Positions 1-8,561 of a stretch of 23,821 bases of DNA are shown here, one piece after another (position 1 is the stretch's first letter; each line of letters starts with the position of its first letter). Under the pieces are notes generated by a model. It saw only the letters and a list, made by a program, of their open reading frames with translations. It was not told where the DNA came from and did not search any database. A program made the position numbers and the translations under genes. Source of the stretch: a virus; the IMG/VR virus record IMGVR_UViG_3300025647_000274, positions 1 through 23,821 of that record; one strand, given 5' to 3'.

Positions 1-42
1 CACTCATAAGATAAAATATTAAAAAAATCTACAATTTATATA

Positions 43-2466
43 TTACTTAGGTTCGAAAGAACCTAATTTGAAATCGCCGCTAATTATATCGTTACCAGCT
101 GATTCAAAATTTTGAGCCATACCGCCTTGCTGGCGTTGCTCTATGAGTTTGCTTTGTTGGCTAGCTTGGATTTTAGTTCTATCGTCCTTCCTATCCTCTT
201 TATAGCTCTCTCTGTTTTTAAACACTTCTGACTCCATTTGCTTGAGCTTCATGTTTATCTCAAACTCATATTGCATTAGTTCTTTCTTGGCTTGCTTTTC
301 CTGCTCAAGTCTTTGTGCCGCCAGTTGACTCTTTAATTGTTCCAACTGAGCTTTACTTTGAGTTTCAACCTGAACCTTCTGTGCTTCCGCTTGAATAGTA
401 GCTTGCTGTGCCTGAGCATTCGCCATAGCTTGAGCTTGCATATTTTGCTGAGCCATAGCTTGATCCCGCTGCAACTTGCGTTTTCTTCTAACCTTAAGCA
501 ATTGATTCGCTAACTTTATATTCTTTATATCTCTAATGTCTATAGCGTCTTCTAGATCTATTGTTTGTTGAGCAAGTGCCATTTGAATATTATTTTCTAG
601 CAGTTGCTTTTCTTCTTCATCTGGAGCTATATCTATAAAGATACCAAAGTCATACAAATGTAGAGAGGCGATTTCCTCTAAAGTAGCCACGTTGTGAGCA
701 CCAATCATCTGTATGAATGCTTCTCTAGTTGGCGAGTATTCAAGTACATCCGATACTCTAAGTGATATTTTCTCAGCTATATCAACCGTTAAGAATAAAC
801 CAGCCTGCAAAATGTGTCTAGTAGCCGTATTCGAATTTGCTGCGGCGAGTTTCTGTACTCCAACCAAAGCGTCTTTAGCTGGCGTTGATGCGTCTCTAGC
901 TTCGTTTAGACCTGTTACATCTCTTATCATCTGTAGATAATAGTTGTAAGTACTGATTAGCTGAGGTATTTTGTTACCGCCTGAACCGCTCGTTATTTCT
1001 TGAATAGGAACTTTACCAGGGTTCATATCACCCTCTGAAGTAAAGGATCTACCGATAACAGAACCCGTCTGAAAGAACATGTTTAATGCTTCCTGTGGGT
1101 TATAGTTTGTTCCATTACCTAGATCAACCTCGGCCAAACCGTCAGCGTCTAAGTATATACCGTCTGGAACCATTCTAGAGAGAACCTGCTGTAGTTTCAA
1201 GTGCGTAAGCTGAATCATATCAGCAAAACCAGTTATTCTAGAAACTAAAGACTCTATTCTACCCTTATACATTCTAGGGGCAACAATGCTGTAATTCATG
1301 CGAACCTTAGTGAAATCACTCTTAGGTCTAAGCATGTTCTTAGCCATTTCCCACTTCAATACTTTCTCAGTGCCAAGTACAAAAACACCTTCATACAACA
1401 CCTCTAGCGATCTAGATATTTTAGAAAACTGTTCCGCTAACTCTGCTGGAGGATTGAACTGATCATCCTTGATGATTATCTTACTAGCTCCAGTCGACGT
1501 CTCTTTTATCTTGTATACTTCGTTTGCGTAGGTCTTGAAGTTGAAGTAGAGAAGCTGCACGGTATTCACGTCTTTCTCATTATTCTCCCACGCTCCTCTA
1601 CTATAAGCTCTAGTGTTTTGAACGCCTTGACCCATTATTTCTTCAAGATCCTCGTCACTAAGGTCAGGGAATTGCTTTTTCAACTCATTTACTGGAACCG
1701 TTTTAACCTCTCCAACGTAGTATATATCTTCGAAGTAAGGTGATTCAGTAAAAGAATAAACGAGATCGGCAGGATCAACGTACTCCACTTTGATACCCTC
1801 GCTCTTAGTGAACGTATCTTTAACACAGCCGATACCAAGAACAGTGAGATCATAATTAAAGCGCTTCTTGATGTTTTCGTATTTATTACCTTCTAGTATA
1901 ACGCTTATAGCCTGCTCTTCGGCTAGTTCTACACCCTGCTTGTAATTTAACTGCATGTGCACTTCTAGCTCGTCTTTATCGCCTGGTAATTCCTCTTTAT
2001 TGTTTTCAAATAAGTTTACACCAAATGCTTCCGCTGCGAATTCATTGAGATCTTTAGTGGCCATGTCTCTCAAAATTGATTCCATATACTTGGTTCTCTT
2101 GGAAACACCATTTGGATCTTGAGAGAAAGCTTTTATATCAAACATTCTTTCCGAAATACCATTGACGACTATATCCACAAACTTTGGTATAATCGGCACT
2201 GGTTTCCAGTCTAGGTTTAGGTAAGATAAATCACCGTTTATCGCTAACTCGTCTTTATACTTTTGTATTGGTTGTTCACCTCTAGCATAAAGCCTCAAGC
2301 TGTGAAATACGTTTTGGTTGTTGTAAAACCTATTCACGCCGGAATCTCTGCGAAACCACTCGTGCTCGATAGCTTTAGCGACTTTTAAACCGTACTCTGC
2401 CGATGCTTTTTCAATGTCACTAGCTACTTGGCTAGGAAAGTAATTTTTTGCAACTGATTCAGCCAT
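43..2466 (-). CDS. Phage portal protein
   Basis: This 807-residue protein is probably the portal, the dodecameric ring at one capsid vertex through which DNA is packaged and the tail attaches. It follows the large terminase gene directly, with 2 bases between them, which is a classic portal position. The N-terminal third carries the block WKPVPIIPKFVDIVVNG (around residues 87-103), which I recognise from portal-like proteins of marine and Bacteroidetes phages. The last 150 or so residues (from about 655) are rich in Gln, Ala, Lys and Glu and look like a long coiled coil. The protein ends in a short tail with the sequence SGDFKLGSFEPK. The ATG has no Shine-Dalgarno sequence and an A/T-rich leader. 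Downstream, positions 1-42 are AT-rich, and an ATG on the minus strand at 7-5 may start the next gene. The portal call rests on size, position and the N-terminal block, since no catalytic motif exists to test. Confidence 0.85.
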   Translation of the reverse strand: MAESVAKNYFPSQVASDIEKASAEYGLKVAKAIEHEWFRRDSGVNRFYNNQNVFHSLRLYARGEQPIQKYKDELAINGDLSYLNLDWKPVPIIPKFVDIVVNGISERMFDIKAFSQDPNGVSKRTKYMESILRDMATKDLNEFAAEAFGVNLFENNKEELPGDKDELEVHMQLNYKQGVELAEEQAISVILEGNKYENIKKRFNYDLTVLGIGCVKDTFTKSEGIKVEYVDPADLVYSFTESPYFEDIYYVGEVKTVPVNELKKQFPDLSDEDLEEIMGQGVQNTRAYSRGAWENNEKDVNTVQLLYFNFKTYANEVYKIKETSTGASKIIIKDDQFNPPAELAEQFSKISRSLEVLYEGVFVLGTEKVLKWEMAKNMLRPKSDFTKVRMNYSIVAPRMYKGRIESLVSRITGFADMIQLTHLKLQQVLSRMVPDGIYLDADGLAEVDLGNGTNYNPQEALNMFFQTGSVIGRSFTSEGDMNPGKVPIQEITSGSGGNKIPQLISTYNYYLQMIRDVTGLNEARDASTPAKDALVGVQKLAAANSNTATRHILQAGLFLTVDIAEKISLRVSDVLEYSPTREAFIQMIGAHNVATLEEIASLHLYDFGIFIDIAPDEEEKQLLENNIQMALAQQTIDLEDAIDIRDIKNIKLANQLLKVRRKRKLQRDQAMAQQNMQAQAMANAQAQQATIQAEAQKVQVETQSKAQLEQLKSQLAAQRLEQEKQAKKELMQYEFEINMKLKQMESEVFKNRESYKEDRKDDRTKIQASQQSKLIEQRQQGGMAQNFESAGNDIISGDFKLGSFEPK

Positions 2467-2468
2467 GG

Positions 2469-4685
2469 TTAATACTTAATAATTTCTGAAGAATAGCCAT
2501 TGTTGGAATATCTAGCTATACCTAAATTTAGTTTTTCTTTTTCAACTTTCTGGGTTGGAGCGTATAAATGTCTATTACAAGCCATTATAGCGAGTCCAGA
2601 ACTAATAGAAGCATCGTGCTTCGTTCTTTTATTTATATCGAATTTAGCCCAATCATTGAGCGTGTCGTTGAAATACATAGTGCCAAATGTATCATTAGCA
2701 GGGTTGTAACCAACGTGATTCTCTATATACATTTCTATAGCCGCCGCGTGTGCTTGTTTTATATCCTCACTTGTGTTTGGTATACCACCTATCTCACGCT
2801 CTGTTATAGAAAGTTGATTAAATTTCTTATCAGGTCTGTTCATCGAGAAACCCCTGTAACCTCTTCTTCTTATATGGTATAAAAGCCTTGGCTTAGCATT
2901 TTCCGCCAAAACAGGCATACCATAAAATACTAAGGCCATTAAAACATCTTCAAAGAATATCTCAGCTGTTTGAGGTCTAGAGACATATTCAAGAAAAAAT
3001 GTAGAAGGGGGCGCGTCCTCCATAGAGAACTTTGTCAACCCGTGCAGAGCTCCTTTCGATCCTTTTCCATCGACCGTTCCAGAGATGTCATACGAGTCGC
3101 ATCCAAACGCCCCAATGTGTTCATTTCCCGGATACTTTATCCCATTCTTTAGAATTACATTGTTTTGCAGATTTTTAGGTGGAAACCATGAAATTTTAAA
3201 TCTGCCATTTCTATCTGGATTGAAAACAACCTCCGTATCCTTAATTCCATTACGCCATTGGAAGTTTCCGACGTTTATGACGTTTGACGATTTAAGACCT
3301 TCATTGTGATCTATTTGATCATATATTTTAACGAGATTAAACAAGCTGTTTTTCATCTCATCCCTAAAGGCGTGTTCTTCAGTTCTTGGAAATTGTCTAT
3401 AGAATTCGTTTAGACCATCTTGGTCGTGTTTTAAACCTTCTACTTCGTTTTCCCAGTGCTGTATTACGCCTTCATATATGTAATCTCCATACGGACCTTC
3501 AACTTCCTCGGTTGGTGTGTCAAACACTGGATGACCATATTTATCTATGAAACCCTCGTAGTTCCACTCCATTGGTATAAACAGAGAATAAAGTCCAGAT
3601 CTAGTTTGACCATTTTTGTTTCTCTGTGTAACATCTGAATCGTAATAAAGCTTTTTGAAATTATCACCACCTTTATCCAACGCGTTTGAAGTAGAACCCA
3701 TCATGCATTTTCCTATGATTCTACTACCGAGTCTCAAACAAGTCTTTGTAACACGCCAGTTGTTTAAGATGTTGTCAGGTTTTTCCCACTTTCCACTTTC
3801 GTCATGTACTAGTAATCTAAGTTTCTCACCGTCATACGAGTTATCACCTGTGTTCTTCCAGTCTATAGTGGTGTCAAGACCTTCAAGTTCTTCTCGAGTT
3901 TCAGAGCTAGATATAGATCTTCTAGTTAGTTTAGAAGCAGGAACCCTATACGCTAATTCTGTTTTAGGTCTATCCATACCATCTTGGATAGGTTTAAAAA
4001 AGAATGGGTAGTTAACAGATATTGGCACAACCTTATCTGTAAACATTTTTTTAGCGTCAGAACCCGTTTTAGAAAGTATACCAAATCTAGCATCACTAGA
4101 TATAGTAGCCATATTAACCGTTTCACCAGAAGCCATAAAAGAAAAACCACTACGTCTATTCTTTAAGTAGCACATTCCATATGCTCTACTGTCAGCTTTT
4201 ACGGCTTCCCAGAAAATAAAAAACAACCTATTTGCCTCTCTAAAATCAGGGTTACCAACGTCTATTTTAGACCACTGCAGGTACATGTAATGTGTGCCAG
4301 TTATGTATGTTGGTATACCCTTGTTTTCAAACCAAAATCCATTTTCACGCCTGTTGAACTCTTCGTCTATATAGTCTTCCCACTTGGCTTTAAAACTGTC
4401 ATCCGTGTTTCTCCAGTCAAATATCGTCTTTATAGAACTTAGTTGTTTTGGATATTCAGATACTTCCCAAGTTCCAGAATCGAATTTTACTGGTTTTTCA
4501 ACCTTTGGTAAAGCTATCTTTAGGTTTTGTATTTCGTATACCTCACCTATTTGACCAGATTTGCTTATAACAACAACGTCGTGTTCTTTGTTGTAACCAT
4601 ACTTCCAACTCTTAGACTTGTTTAGTCTAGCTATAGTGTTGAGCTTTATTGGCTCTACTATTTTATATAGAGTTTGTTCGTACAT
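2469..4685 (-). CDS. terL: Terminase large subunit
   Basis: The large terminase subunit is the ATP-driven motor and endonuclease that packages DNA through the portal. The 738 residues show both expected halves. In the ATPase, a variant Walker A (KNRRSGFS, 175-182) is followed by Walker B LRLLVHDE (289-296), with the catalytic Glu after the Asp. The block QFPRTEEHAF (431-440) matches the conserved stretch before the nuclease domain. In the RNase H-like nuclease, the first acidic site is GCDSYD (Asp530) and a late site is KHDASISSG (Asp691). The Walker A departs from the textbook GKS/T form, with Phe where Lys is usual, as happens in several phage terminases. The upstream small gene ends in a TAATG overlap with this start. 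The portal gene follows after 2 bases. Confidence 0.93.
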   Translation of the reverse strand: MYEQTLYKIVEPIKLNTIARLNKSKSWKYGYNKEHDVVVISKSGQIGEVYEIQNLKIALPKVEKPVKFDSGTWEVSEYPKQLSSIKTIFDWRNTDDSFKAKWEDYIDEEFNRRENGFWFENKGIPTYITGTHYMYLQWSKIDVGNPDFREANRLFFIFWEAVKADSRAYGMCYLKNRRSGFSFMASGETVNMATISSDARFGILSKTGSDAKKMFTDKVVPISVNYPFFFKPIQDGMDRPKTELAYRVPASKLTRRSISSSETREELEGLDTTIDWKNTGDNSYDGEKLRLLVHDESGKWEKPDNILNNWRVTKTCLRLGSRIIGKCMMGSTSNALDKGGDNFKKLYYDSDVTQRNKNGQTRSGLYSLFIPMEWNYEGFIDKYGHPVFDTPTEEVEGPYGDYIYEGVIQHWENEVEGLKHDQDGLNEFYRQFPRTEEHAFRDEMKNSLFNLVKIYDQIDHNEGLKSSNVINVGNFQWRNGIKDTEVVFNPDRNGRFKISWFPPKNLQNNVILKNGIKYPGNEHIGAFGCDSYDISGTVDGKGSKGALHGLTKFSMEDAPPSTFFLEYVSRPQTAEIFFEDVLMALVFYGMPVLAENAKPRLLYHIRRRGYRGFSMNRPDKKFNQLSITEREIGGIPNTSEDIKQAHAAAIEMYIENHVGYNPANDTFGTMYFNDTLNDWAKFDINKRTKHDASISSGLAIMACNRHLYAPTQKVEKEKLNLGIARYSNNGYSSEIIKY

Positions 4686-4963
4686 TACTTAGATCTTCTT
4701 TCAGCGAAACCTTTAAAGGCTTGTTTTTCTTCCCTTTCTATAGGCTTATCTTCAAGCCTAGCTTCTTCCTCCTGTATCCTAGATAGTATTTCAAAAGCAT
4801 CGAAAATAGCTAATTTCTTGGTTGCTGCGGCGTTCTTTAACCTATCGGCAGAAACGTCATCATCCGTATTAGTGATGATTTTCTCTTCAGCCACTTTTAT
4901 AAGCTCCTCAACTGCCTTGTGCCCAGCTTGGATTATATTCCTTTTCGTTTCCTGTACGCTCAT
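4685..4963 (-). CDS. Small helical protein, possible terminase small subunit
   Basis: This is a 92-residue, highly charged and probably all-helical protein. It contains DRLKNAAATKKLAIFDAFEI around its middle, followed by a Glu/Arg-rich helix. It lies directly upstream of the large terminase with a TAATG overlap, which is where a small terminase is usually encoded. Small terminases bind the packaging site and load the large subunit. Size and position are the main evidence. I see no clear helix-turn-helix, so the function is a suggestion. I chose the ATG at 4963 (MSVQETK) over a TTG four codons earlier, because ATG is stronger and the leader just before it is A/T-rich. The gene overlaps the end of the GroES-like gene by 56 bases. 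Confidence 0.75.
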   Translation of the reverse strand: MSVQETKRNIIQAGHKAVEELIKVAEEKIITNTDDDVSADRLKNAAATKKLAIFDAFEILSRIQEEEARLEDKPIEREEKQAFKGFAERRSK

Positions 4964-5516
4964 ATTTAATAGCAATATCTGAAGACGGAACTCTATACAT
5001 TCTATTTCCGTCTATAATAAATTCATACTCACTCCTAGGCGTGAATCCAACAACGTCCTCCTTGCTTAGTCCTTTACTAATAAGTAGATCATCCAAATGT
5101 TTTAAAACACCCATCAGCGGTTGTTCTTCGTTTGGCGTCCATTTTTCATTAAATGACTTTATTGGCTTCACAAAGCAGAAACCATCTAGTGGCTTCCAAT
5201 CTCCATCACGCTTAAACATGTACACTTGATCTGGAGCAACTATATATGCATCATCACTGAAGTATGCCGCACTATTTTTTTCGTTACCTCTAACGTCGTA
5301 AAAGCGTCTAAACACGTTATGATGCACTATCACTTCATCACCTGGTTTAACACCTGCACAACCAAGTTCTGGTATACCAATGACTATACCAACTCTATTT
5401 ACATACTTATGATCTTGAAGATCAGTGCTAAGTAATAATTCCGAATCACCAATCTTCTTAACGTTCGTTTTTCTAGACTCTTTTGGTCTTATTACGAAGT
5501 TAAATATTGATCTCAT
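4908..5516 (-). CDS. Double-domain GroES-like (co-chaperonin fold) protein
   Basis: This 202-residue protein appears to hold two consecutive GroES-like domains. In domain 1 (about 1-103), FVIRP is followed by GDSELLL, where GroES has its mobile loop. Then come RVGIVIGIP, VKPGDEVIVHHN and a closing DDAYIVAPDQVYMF, in the same order as GroES. In domain 2 (about 109-186), LDGFCFVKPI leads to MGVLKHLD, SKEDVVGF, EYEFIIDG and YRVPSSDIAIKY, matching the GroES C-terminal pattern ending in SDI. Domain 2 has a reduced loop. It is distinct from the ordinary GroES at 18649-18903. GroES caps GroEL, and phage versions such as T4 gp31 adapt the host or phage chaperonin to capsid proteins. Its place just before the terminase genes suggests a role in head-protein folding, which is inferred. 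The fold assignment rests on motif order only. The start overlaps the previous stop as TAATG. Confidence 0.72.
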   Translation of the reverse strand: MRSIFNFVIRPKESRKTNVKKIGDSELLLSTDLQDHKYVNRVGIVIGIPELGCAGVKPGDEVIVHHNVFRRFYDVRGNEKNSAAYFSDDAYIVAPDQVYMFKRDGDWKPLDGFCFVKPIKSFNEKWTPNEEQPLMGVLKHLDDLLISKGLSKEDVVGFTPRSEYEFIIDGNRMYRVPSSDIAIKYERTGNEKEYNPSWAQGS

Positions 5517-5746
5517 TAGTATTCTAGATTGTATTCTATGGCTATGCCCATATTTTTATTAAACTCCTTCCAAGGTATAATTTCATCACTCTTTTGAATG
5601 AAGATAGTAAACTTGTCTGGATCCTCTGTTATATCACATATACAATGACCACCATATACTTCTTGGCCAACAGAGTAATGCATCGCATCAACTTTATAGT
5701 CTCTACCGATGGTTATTTTTCTTATTAGTCTAGTTTGATTTTTCAT
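5516..5746 (-). CDS. Hypothetical protein, 76 residues
   Basis: I do not recognise this small protein. It begins with a basic segment (MKNQTRLIRKITIGRDYKVD). It continues with short predicted strands containing YSVGQEVYGGHCICDI and KFTIFIQKSDEIIPWKEF. There is no membrane segment. The alternation of strands and turns suggests a small beta domain that binds another protein, but nothing identifies a partner. The start overlaps the end of the coiled-coil gene by 17 bases, and its stop overlaps the start of the GroES-like gene as TAATG. It therefore belongs to the same transcriptional run as the packaging genes. The tight coupling on both sides is the main reason to accept it as real. Confidence 0.7.
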   Translation of the reverse strand: MKNQTRLIRKITIGRDYKVDAMHYSVGQEVYGGHCICDITEDPDKFTIFIQKSDEIIPWKEFNKNMGIAIEYNLEY

Positions 5747-5981
5747 CTAAAATGTATTCACCGGTTTCTAAATCCAGCGAACCATGACCATACTTTTCAA
5801 CAAGCTCACCCATGACGCCGCGAAGCTCATCGGTGGTTTCCTTAAGTTGGTCCATGTGCTCGTCAATTCTTTCCTGTAGTGAGTATTTAGCAATGTATAA
5901 ACCGCCAATTTCGCTTTTCAACTTATTTTGACGAGATCTAACAGAGTCTAAAATCTCTCTTTGTTTCTTTGTTATTTTCAT
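5730..5981 (-). CDS. Small coiled-coil protein
   Basis: This is an 83-residue protein of unknown function. Residues 1 to about 63 form a charged helix rich in Lys, Glu, Arg and Leu (KQREILDSVRSRQNKLKSEI, then QERIDEHMDQLKETTDELRG), typical of a coiled coil. A short C-terminal segment with GSLDLETGEYIL looks like a beta hairpin. The design suggests an oligomeric structural or assembly factor. Position would allow a scaffold or packaging accessory, but nothing is diagnostic. The start overlaps the kdsA stop as ATGA, and the gene overlaps the next one by 17 bases, so it is translationally coupled on both sides. Confidence 0.72.
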   Translation of the reverse strand: MKITKKQREILDSVRSRQNKLKSEIGGLYIAKYSLQERIDEHMDQLKETTDELRGVMGELVEKYGHGSLDLETGEYILDEKSN

Positions 5982-6793
5982 TTTAAAGCTGATTTTATTT
6001 TATTTAACTTGATTAACAAATCTTCCAACTTGCTTAGTTCCAGCATGTTTGCTCCATCACTAAGTGCTTCAGATGGATTCGGGTGTGTCTCTATAAAAAG
6101 ACCATCAGCTCCAGCGGCTACACTTGCTTTGGCCATAGTCTCTATTAGGTGTGGTAGACCACCAGTTACACCAGATGACGTGTTAGGTTGTTGCAGCGAG
6201 TGTGTCGCGTCGTAAACTAGAGGAGCGTAATTCTTCATTACTGGGAAACCTCTAAAGTCAACCACGAGATCAGAGGGACCAAACGTCATGCCTCTTTCCG
6301 TTATAAGCACGTTCTCATTGCCAGTTGACATGACTTTCTGAACAGCAAATTTCATTGCTTCTGGTGAAACAAATTGTCCTTTTTTTATATTGACTATCTT
6401 CCCAGATTCACCAGCGGCTAATAGTAAATCAGTTTGCCTGCACAAAAACGCCGGTATTTGAAGTACGTCTACAAAGTCAGAAGCCATTTCAACTTCTTCA
6501 ACTGAGTGAACGTCCGTCATGGTTGGAACACCTAGCGTGTAGCGGACCTCGTCTATAGCGTTTAAAGCTTCAAAGTTGCCGATACCGGTGAACGAGTCTA
6601 TTCTAGATCTATTAGCCTTTTTGTAACTAGCTTTAAAAACATAAGGAATATTATGCTTTTTACATATGCTAGAAACAACCCTGGCGATCTCTAGTGGCAT
6701 TTCTTTATTCTCCACTACACATGGTCCAGCAAATAAAAATAAACCGTCCCCAGACGTTATATTATCATAGATTGTATTTGACTCTATGTTCAT
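5978..6793 (-). CDS. kdsA: KdsA, 3-deoxy-D-manno-octulosonate 8-phosphate synthase
   Basis: KdsA condenses phosphoenolpyruvate with D-arabinose 5-phosphate to give Kdo-8-phosphate, the first committed step towards Kdo in the lipopolysaccharide and capsule of Gram-negative bacteria. The 271-residue TIM barrel is complete (E. coli KdsA has 284 residues). Visible motifs are FAGPCVVEN (21-29), YVFKASYKKANRS, IPAFLCRQTDLL, VNIKKGQF, ITERGMTFG, YDATHSLQ and IETHPNPSEALSDG. Cys25 in the AGPC motif, with the later His, Glu and Asp, matches the metal-dependent class. The E. coli type has Asn at this position. Its partner kdsB lies 14.5 kb away at 21299-21994. No Kdo-8-P phosphatase (kdsC) is seen, so the host would have to supply that step. 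The gene follows the methyltransferase after 1 base and ends in an ATGA overlap with the coiled-coil gene. Confidence 0.96.
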   Translation of the reverse strand: MNIESNTIYDNITSGDGLFLFAGPCVVENKEMPLEIARVVSSICKKHNIPYVFKASYKKANRSRIDSFTGIGNFEALNAIDEVRYTLGVPTMTDVHSVEEVEMASDFVDVLQIPAFLCRQTDLLLAAGESGKIVNIKKGQFVSPEAMKFAVQKVMSTGNENVLITERGMTFGPSDLVVDFRGFPVMKNYAPLVYDATHSLQQPNTSSGVTGGLPHLIETMAKASVAAGADGLFIETHPNPSEALSDGANMLELSKLEDLLIKLNKIKSALK

Positions 6794-6794
6794 T

Positions 6795-7379
6795 TTAAAC
6801 CCAGGTTTTGTTGTTCAGTAGGACTGGTATGTCTTTGTTTCTGCAAGACTTTATTTTTTCCGCCCACCAATCTAACTTTTTAACAGTACAGTGAGCGTTT
6901 TCACCGTTTGGTAATGTAGCTACAGCTGGCGCTAAACCAACCTTTATCAGAACAAGCTTAGATGCCTTTGAGAATATTCGATTCAAAACGTAATCTAAAT
7001 CTTCTTCGTGAATATGCTCTAATACGTCGTAGCAAAGAACAGCGTCGTAAACTCCATCTGGTAAAACGTTATATTTCTCAACAGCTGGGTCATATAAACC
7101 AATTTCAACATTAAGGTATTCATGTAGCAATCCTTTTTCGTATTGTACTCCAGATGCGCACCCATAATCAAGCATGGAAACACATTTGTATTTATCAAGA
7201 GCTTCTTTAATATGCTCCTTGGATCTATAAGTCGGGCTTATATTTACCAAACCAGTGTAACCCTGCTCCTCATGCATGATCTTATATTGATCAATGTATT
7301 CTTGGTATTTTTTAGATGGTCCCGCCGACTGTTTTCCTTTCAATATCGTCGTGATCCAATTCAGTCCAGTAAATTTCAT
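6795..7379 (-). CDS. Class I SAM-dependent methyltransferase
   Basis: This is a 194-residue methyltransferase with a Rossmann fold. The SAM-binding motif I is MLDYGCASG (69-77). The acidic residue after strand 2 is in GLYDPAV (94-100). The post-motif block YDAVLCYDVLEHIHEEDLDY (111-130) is typical of small-molecule and sugar methyltransferases of the Methyltransf_11/23 type. The substrate cannot be read from sequence. The neighbours (cupin, transferase-like protein and kdsA) make a sugar or sugar nucleotide plausible, which is inference. The first ATG gives a 68-base overlap with the cupin gene in another frame. The next Met is at residue 35, just before the core fold, so a shorter start is possible but less likely. 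Confidence 0.87.
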   Translation of the reverse strand: MKFTGLNWITTILKGKQSAGPSKKYQEYIDQYKIMHEEQGYTGLVNISPTYRSKEHIKEALDKYKCVSMLDYGCASGVQYEKGLLHEYLNVEIGLYDPAVEKYNVLPDGVYDAVLCYDVLEHIHEEDLDYVLNRIFSKASKLVLIKVGLAPAVATLPNGENAHCTVKKLDWWAEKIKSCRNKDIPVLLNNKTWV

Positions 7380-7656
7380 AGCAAACGCAATCTGTTAGTG
7401 CTTCAAAAGAGTGGTATAAACCGGGTTTAACTATAGTTAGTTCACCCTTATTGACGATGGTCTCGTCTGTTAGCTCGTAAGCCTTTTGCTCAACCTTAAT
7501 CTTTAGAGTGCCAGACTCCATGTAAAAAGCGTTGAACTTGTTGTTGTGCTTATGTGTAGAACAAAAACCACCTTTGTTGATTTCTATTCTATGGATCTCG
7601 AAATTGTGCTTCTGAAATATGTCTTCAGTGAAGCCCCAAACTTTACCCTGCTTCAT
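7312..7656 (-). CDS. Cupin-fold protein, probably sugar-related
   Basis: This 114-residue protein consists of a single cupin barrel. Cupin motif 1 is seen as GFCSTHKHNNKFN (30-42), with His35 and His37 in place. Motif 2 is GELTIVKPGLYHS (71-83), with His82. The usual metal-ligand Glu of motif 1 is Asn42 here, so metal binding may be altered. Small cupins next to sugar-nucleotide genes are often isomerases, epimerases or polysaccharide-biosynthesis accessory proteins, and that is the best guess for its role. The stop of the transferase-like gene overlaps its start as TAATG. Its own end overlaps the methyltransferase start by 68 bases. The leader is strongly A-rich without a Shine-Dalgarno sequence. 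Confidence 0.85.
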   Translation of the reverse strand: MKQGKVWGFTEDIFQKHNFEIHRIEINKGGFCSTHKHNNKFNAFYMESGTLKIKVEQKAYELTDETIVNKGELTIVKPGLYHSFEALTDCVCYEIYWTELDHDDIERKTVGGTI

Positions 7657-8561
7657 TATTTCTTTTTTCTTACTTCAATAAACCAATCCTTGTATTTTTC
7701 TCTCTTAGTGGTCATGTACTCCAAATAAGAGTCAAGTTTCTCTTTCCAGTTTTCTTCTATTTGCGGGCAAATAATACCTGACTTAGGACTGGATAAAGTC
7801 TTGTTGATCCAAGGTTCTGGATTATCTCTATGCTCAAACAGAAATTTATTGACGTGGTAAAAAGACCCTCGCTCAACGTTATTATAAACGTCGATTGGTT
7901 CAATCTCTTTTCCAAGACACGCTGCGTACATAGCTGATTCACTAATGTGAGTAGTGTAAACCTTATCAGCTTTCTGCATGAAGTGATACATGTCTATATC
8001 CCTAGGCAATATCAACTCCTCTCCGAATTGATCTTTTATCTCACCTATTACAGTGTGAGTCGTGATCGGGTGGGGTTTAAAATATACGTTGTCGCCGTGT
8101 AGCTTTTTGATGTGGATCAACTTATTCAAACAAGTGTTTGACTTTAATTTGTTTGACCCAGGTAACACTACTAGATTATCAACCTCTCTGTACCTTGAGA
8201 AATCAGTACCTCTATCCTGGTACTTATTAGACATGTTCTTCTCAATGTTTGATCTAAAATAAGAAGCGAAGTCAATAACTTTAGATTCATCTATATCTTT
8301 ATCATCATACGCATCCATAATCTGCGTAAGTCTAAAGTCCAGATTGAGAGGGTGTATCATAAAACAAGTAGCGTATTCTGTATACGCAAATGTTCTAAAA
8401 TACGGTATCTCCTGAGCTAACACATCGTAGCTAGTCTCTATGTTATACTTCTTAACTTGACGCAAGAAGTATCTTTCAACATCGCGAAGAGGGTCTAGGG
8501 CCTTACTTTTCTTTAGAGACCCTATCCTCTGCTTAGCGACGTTCTCGTTAAACATTTCCAT
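7656..8561 (-). CDS. Capsule-synthesis/glycosyltransferase-like protein
   Basis: This is a 301-residue soluble protein. Its second half resembles GT-B-type capsule and Kdo-transferase proteins of the KpsC/KpsS type. VVLPGSNKLKSN (131-142) is followed by NVYFKPHPIT (158-167), a His-Pro motif typical of these enzymes. Then come ELILPRDIDMYHFMQKADKV and THISESAMYAACLGKEIEPI (204-223), which match the C-terminal donor-binding half, including the ISE-type turn. The family is judged from motifs alone. With kdsA and kdsB in the same genome, CMP-Kdo or a related sugar is a tempting donor, but this is inference. It is the first gene after the giant fibre gene and starts a sugar-related run (cupin, methyltransferase, kdsA). 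The gap upstream holds a candidate promoter at 8589-8613. Confidence 0.68.
   Translation of the reverse strand: MEMFNENVAKQRIGSLKKSKALDPLRDVERYFLRQVKKYNIETSYDVLAQEIPYFRTFAYTEYATCFMIHPLNLDFRLTQIMDAYDDKDIDESKVIDFASYFRSNIEKNMSNKYQDRGTDFSRYREVDNLVVLPGSNKLKSNTCLNKLIHIKKLHGDNVYFKPHPITTHTVIGEIKDQFGEELILPRDIDMYHFMQKADKVYTTHISESAMYAACLGKEIEPIDVYNNVERGSFYHVNKFLFEHRDNPEPWINKTLSSPKSGIICPQIEENWKEKLDSYLEYMTTKREKYKDWFIEVRKKK

Noticed and set aside
3655-4011. A 118-residue plus-strand frame opposite the large terminase
   Set aside because: It is antisense to the conserved ATPase domain, has no motif, and would be the only plus-strand gene in the window.
7312-7379. Possible programmed frameshift joining the cupin and methyltransferase
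   Set aside because: Both proteins have complete folds and their own starts, and no slippery sequence was recognised. An ordinary 68-base overlap is simpler.
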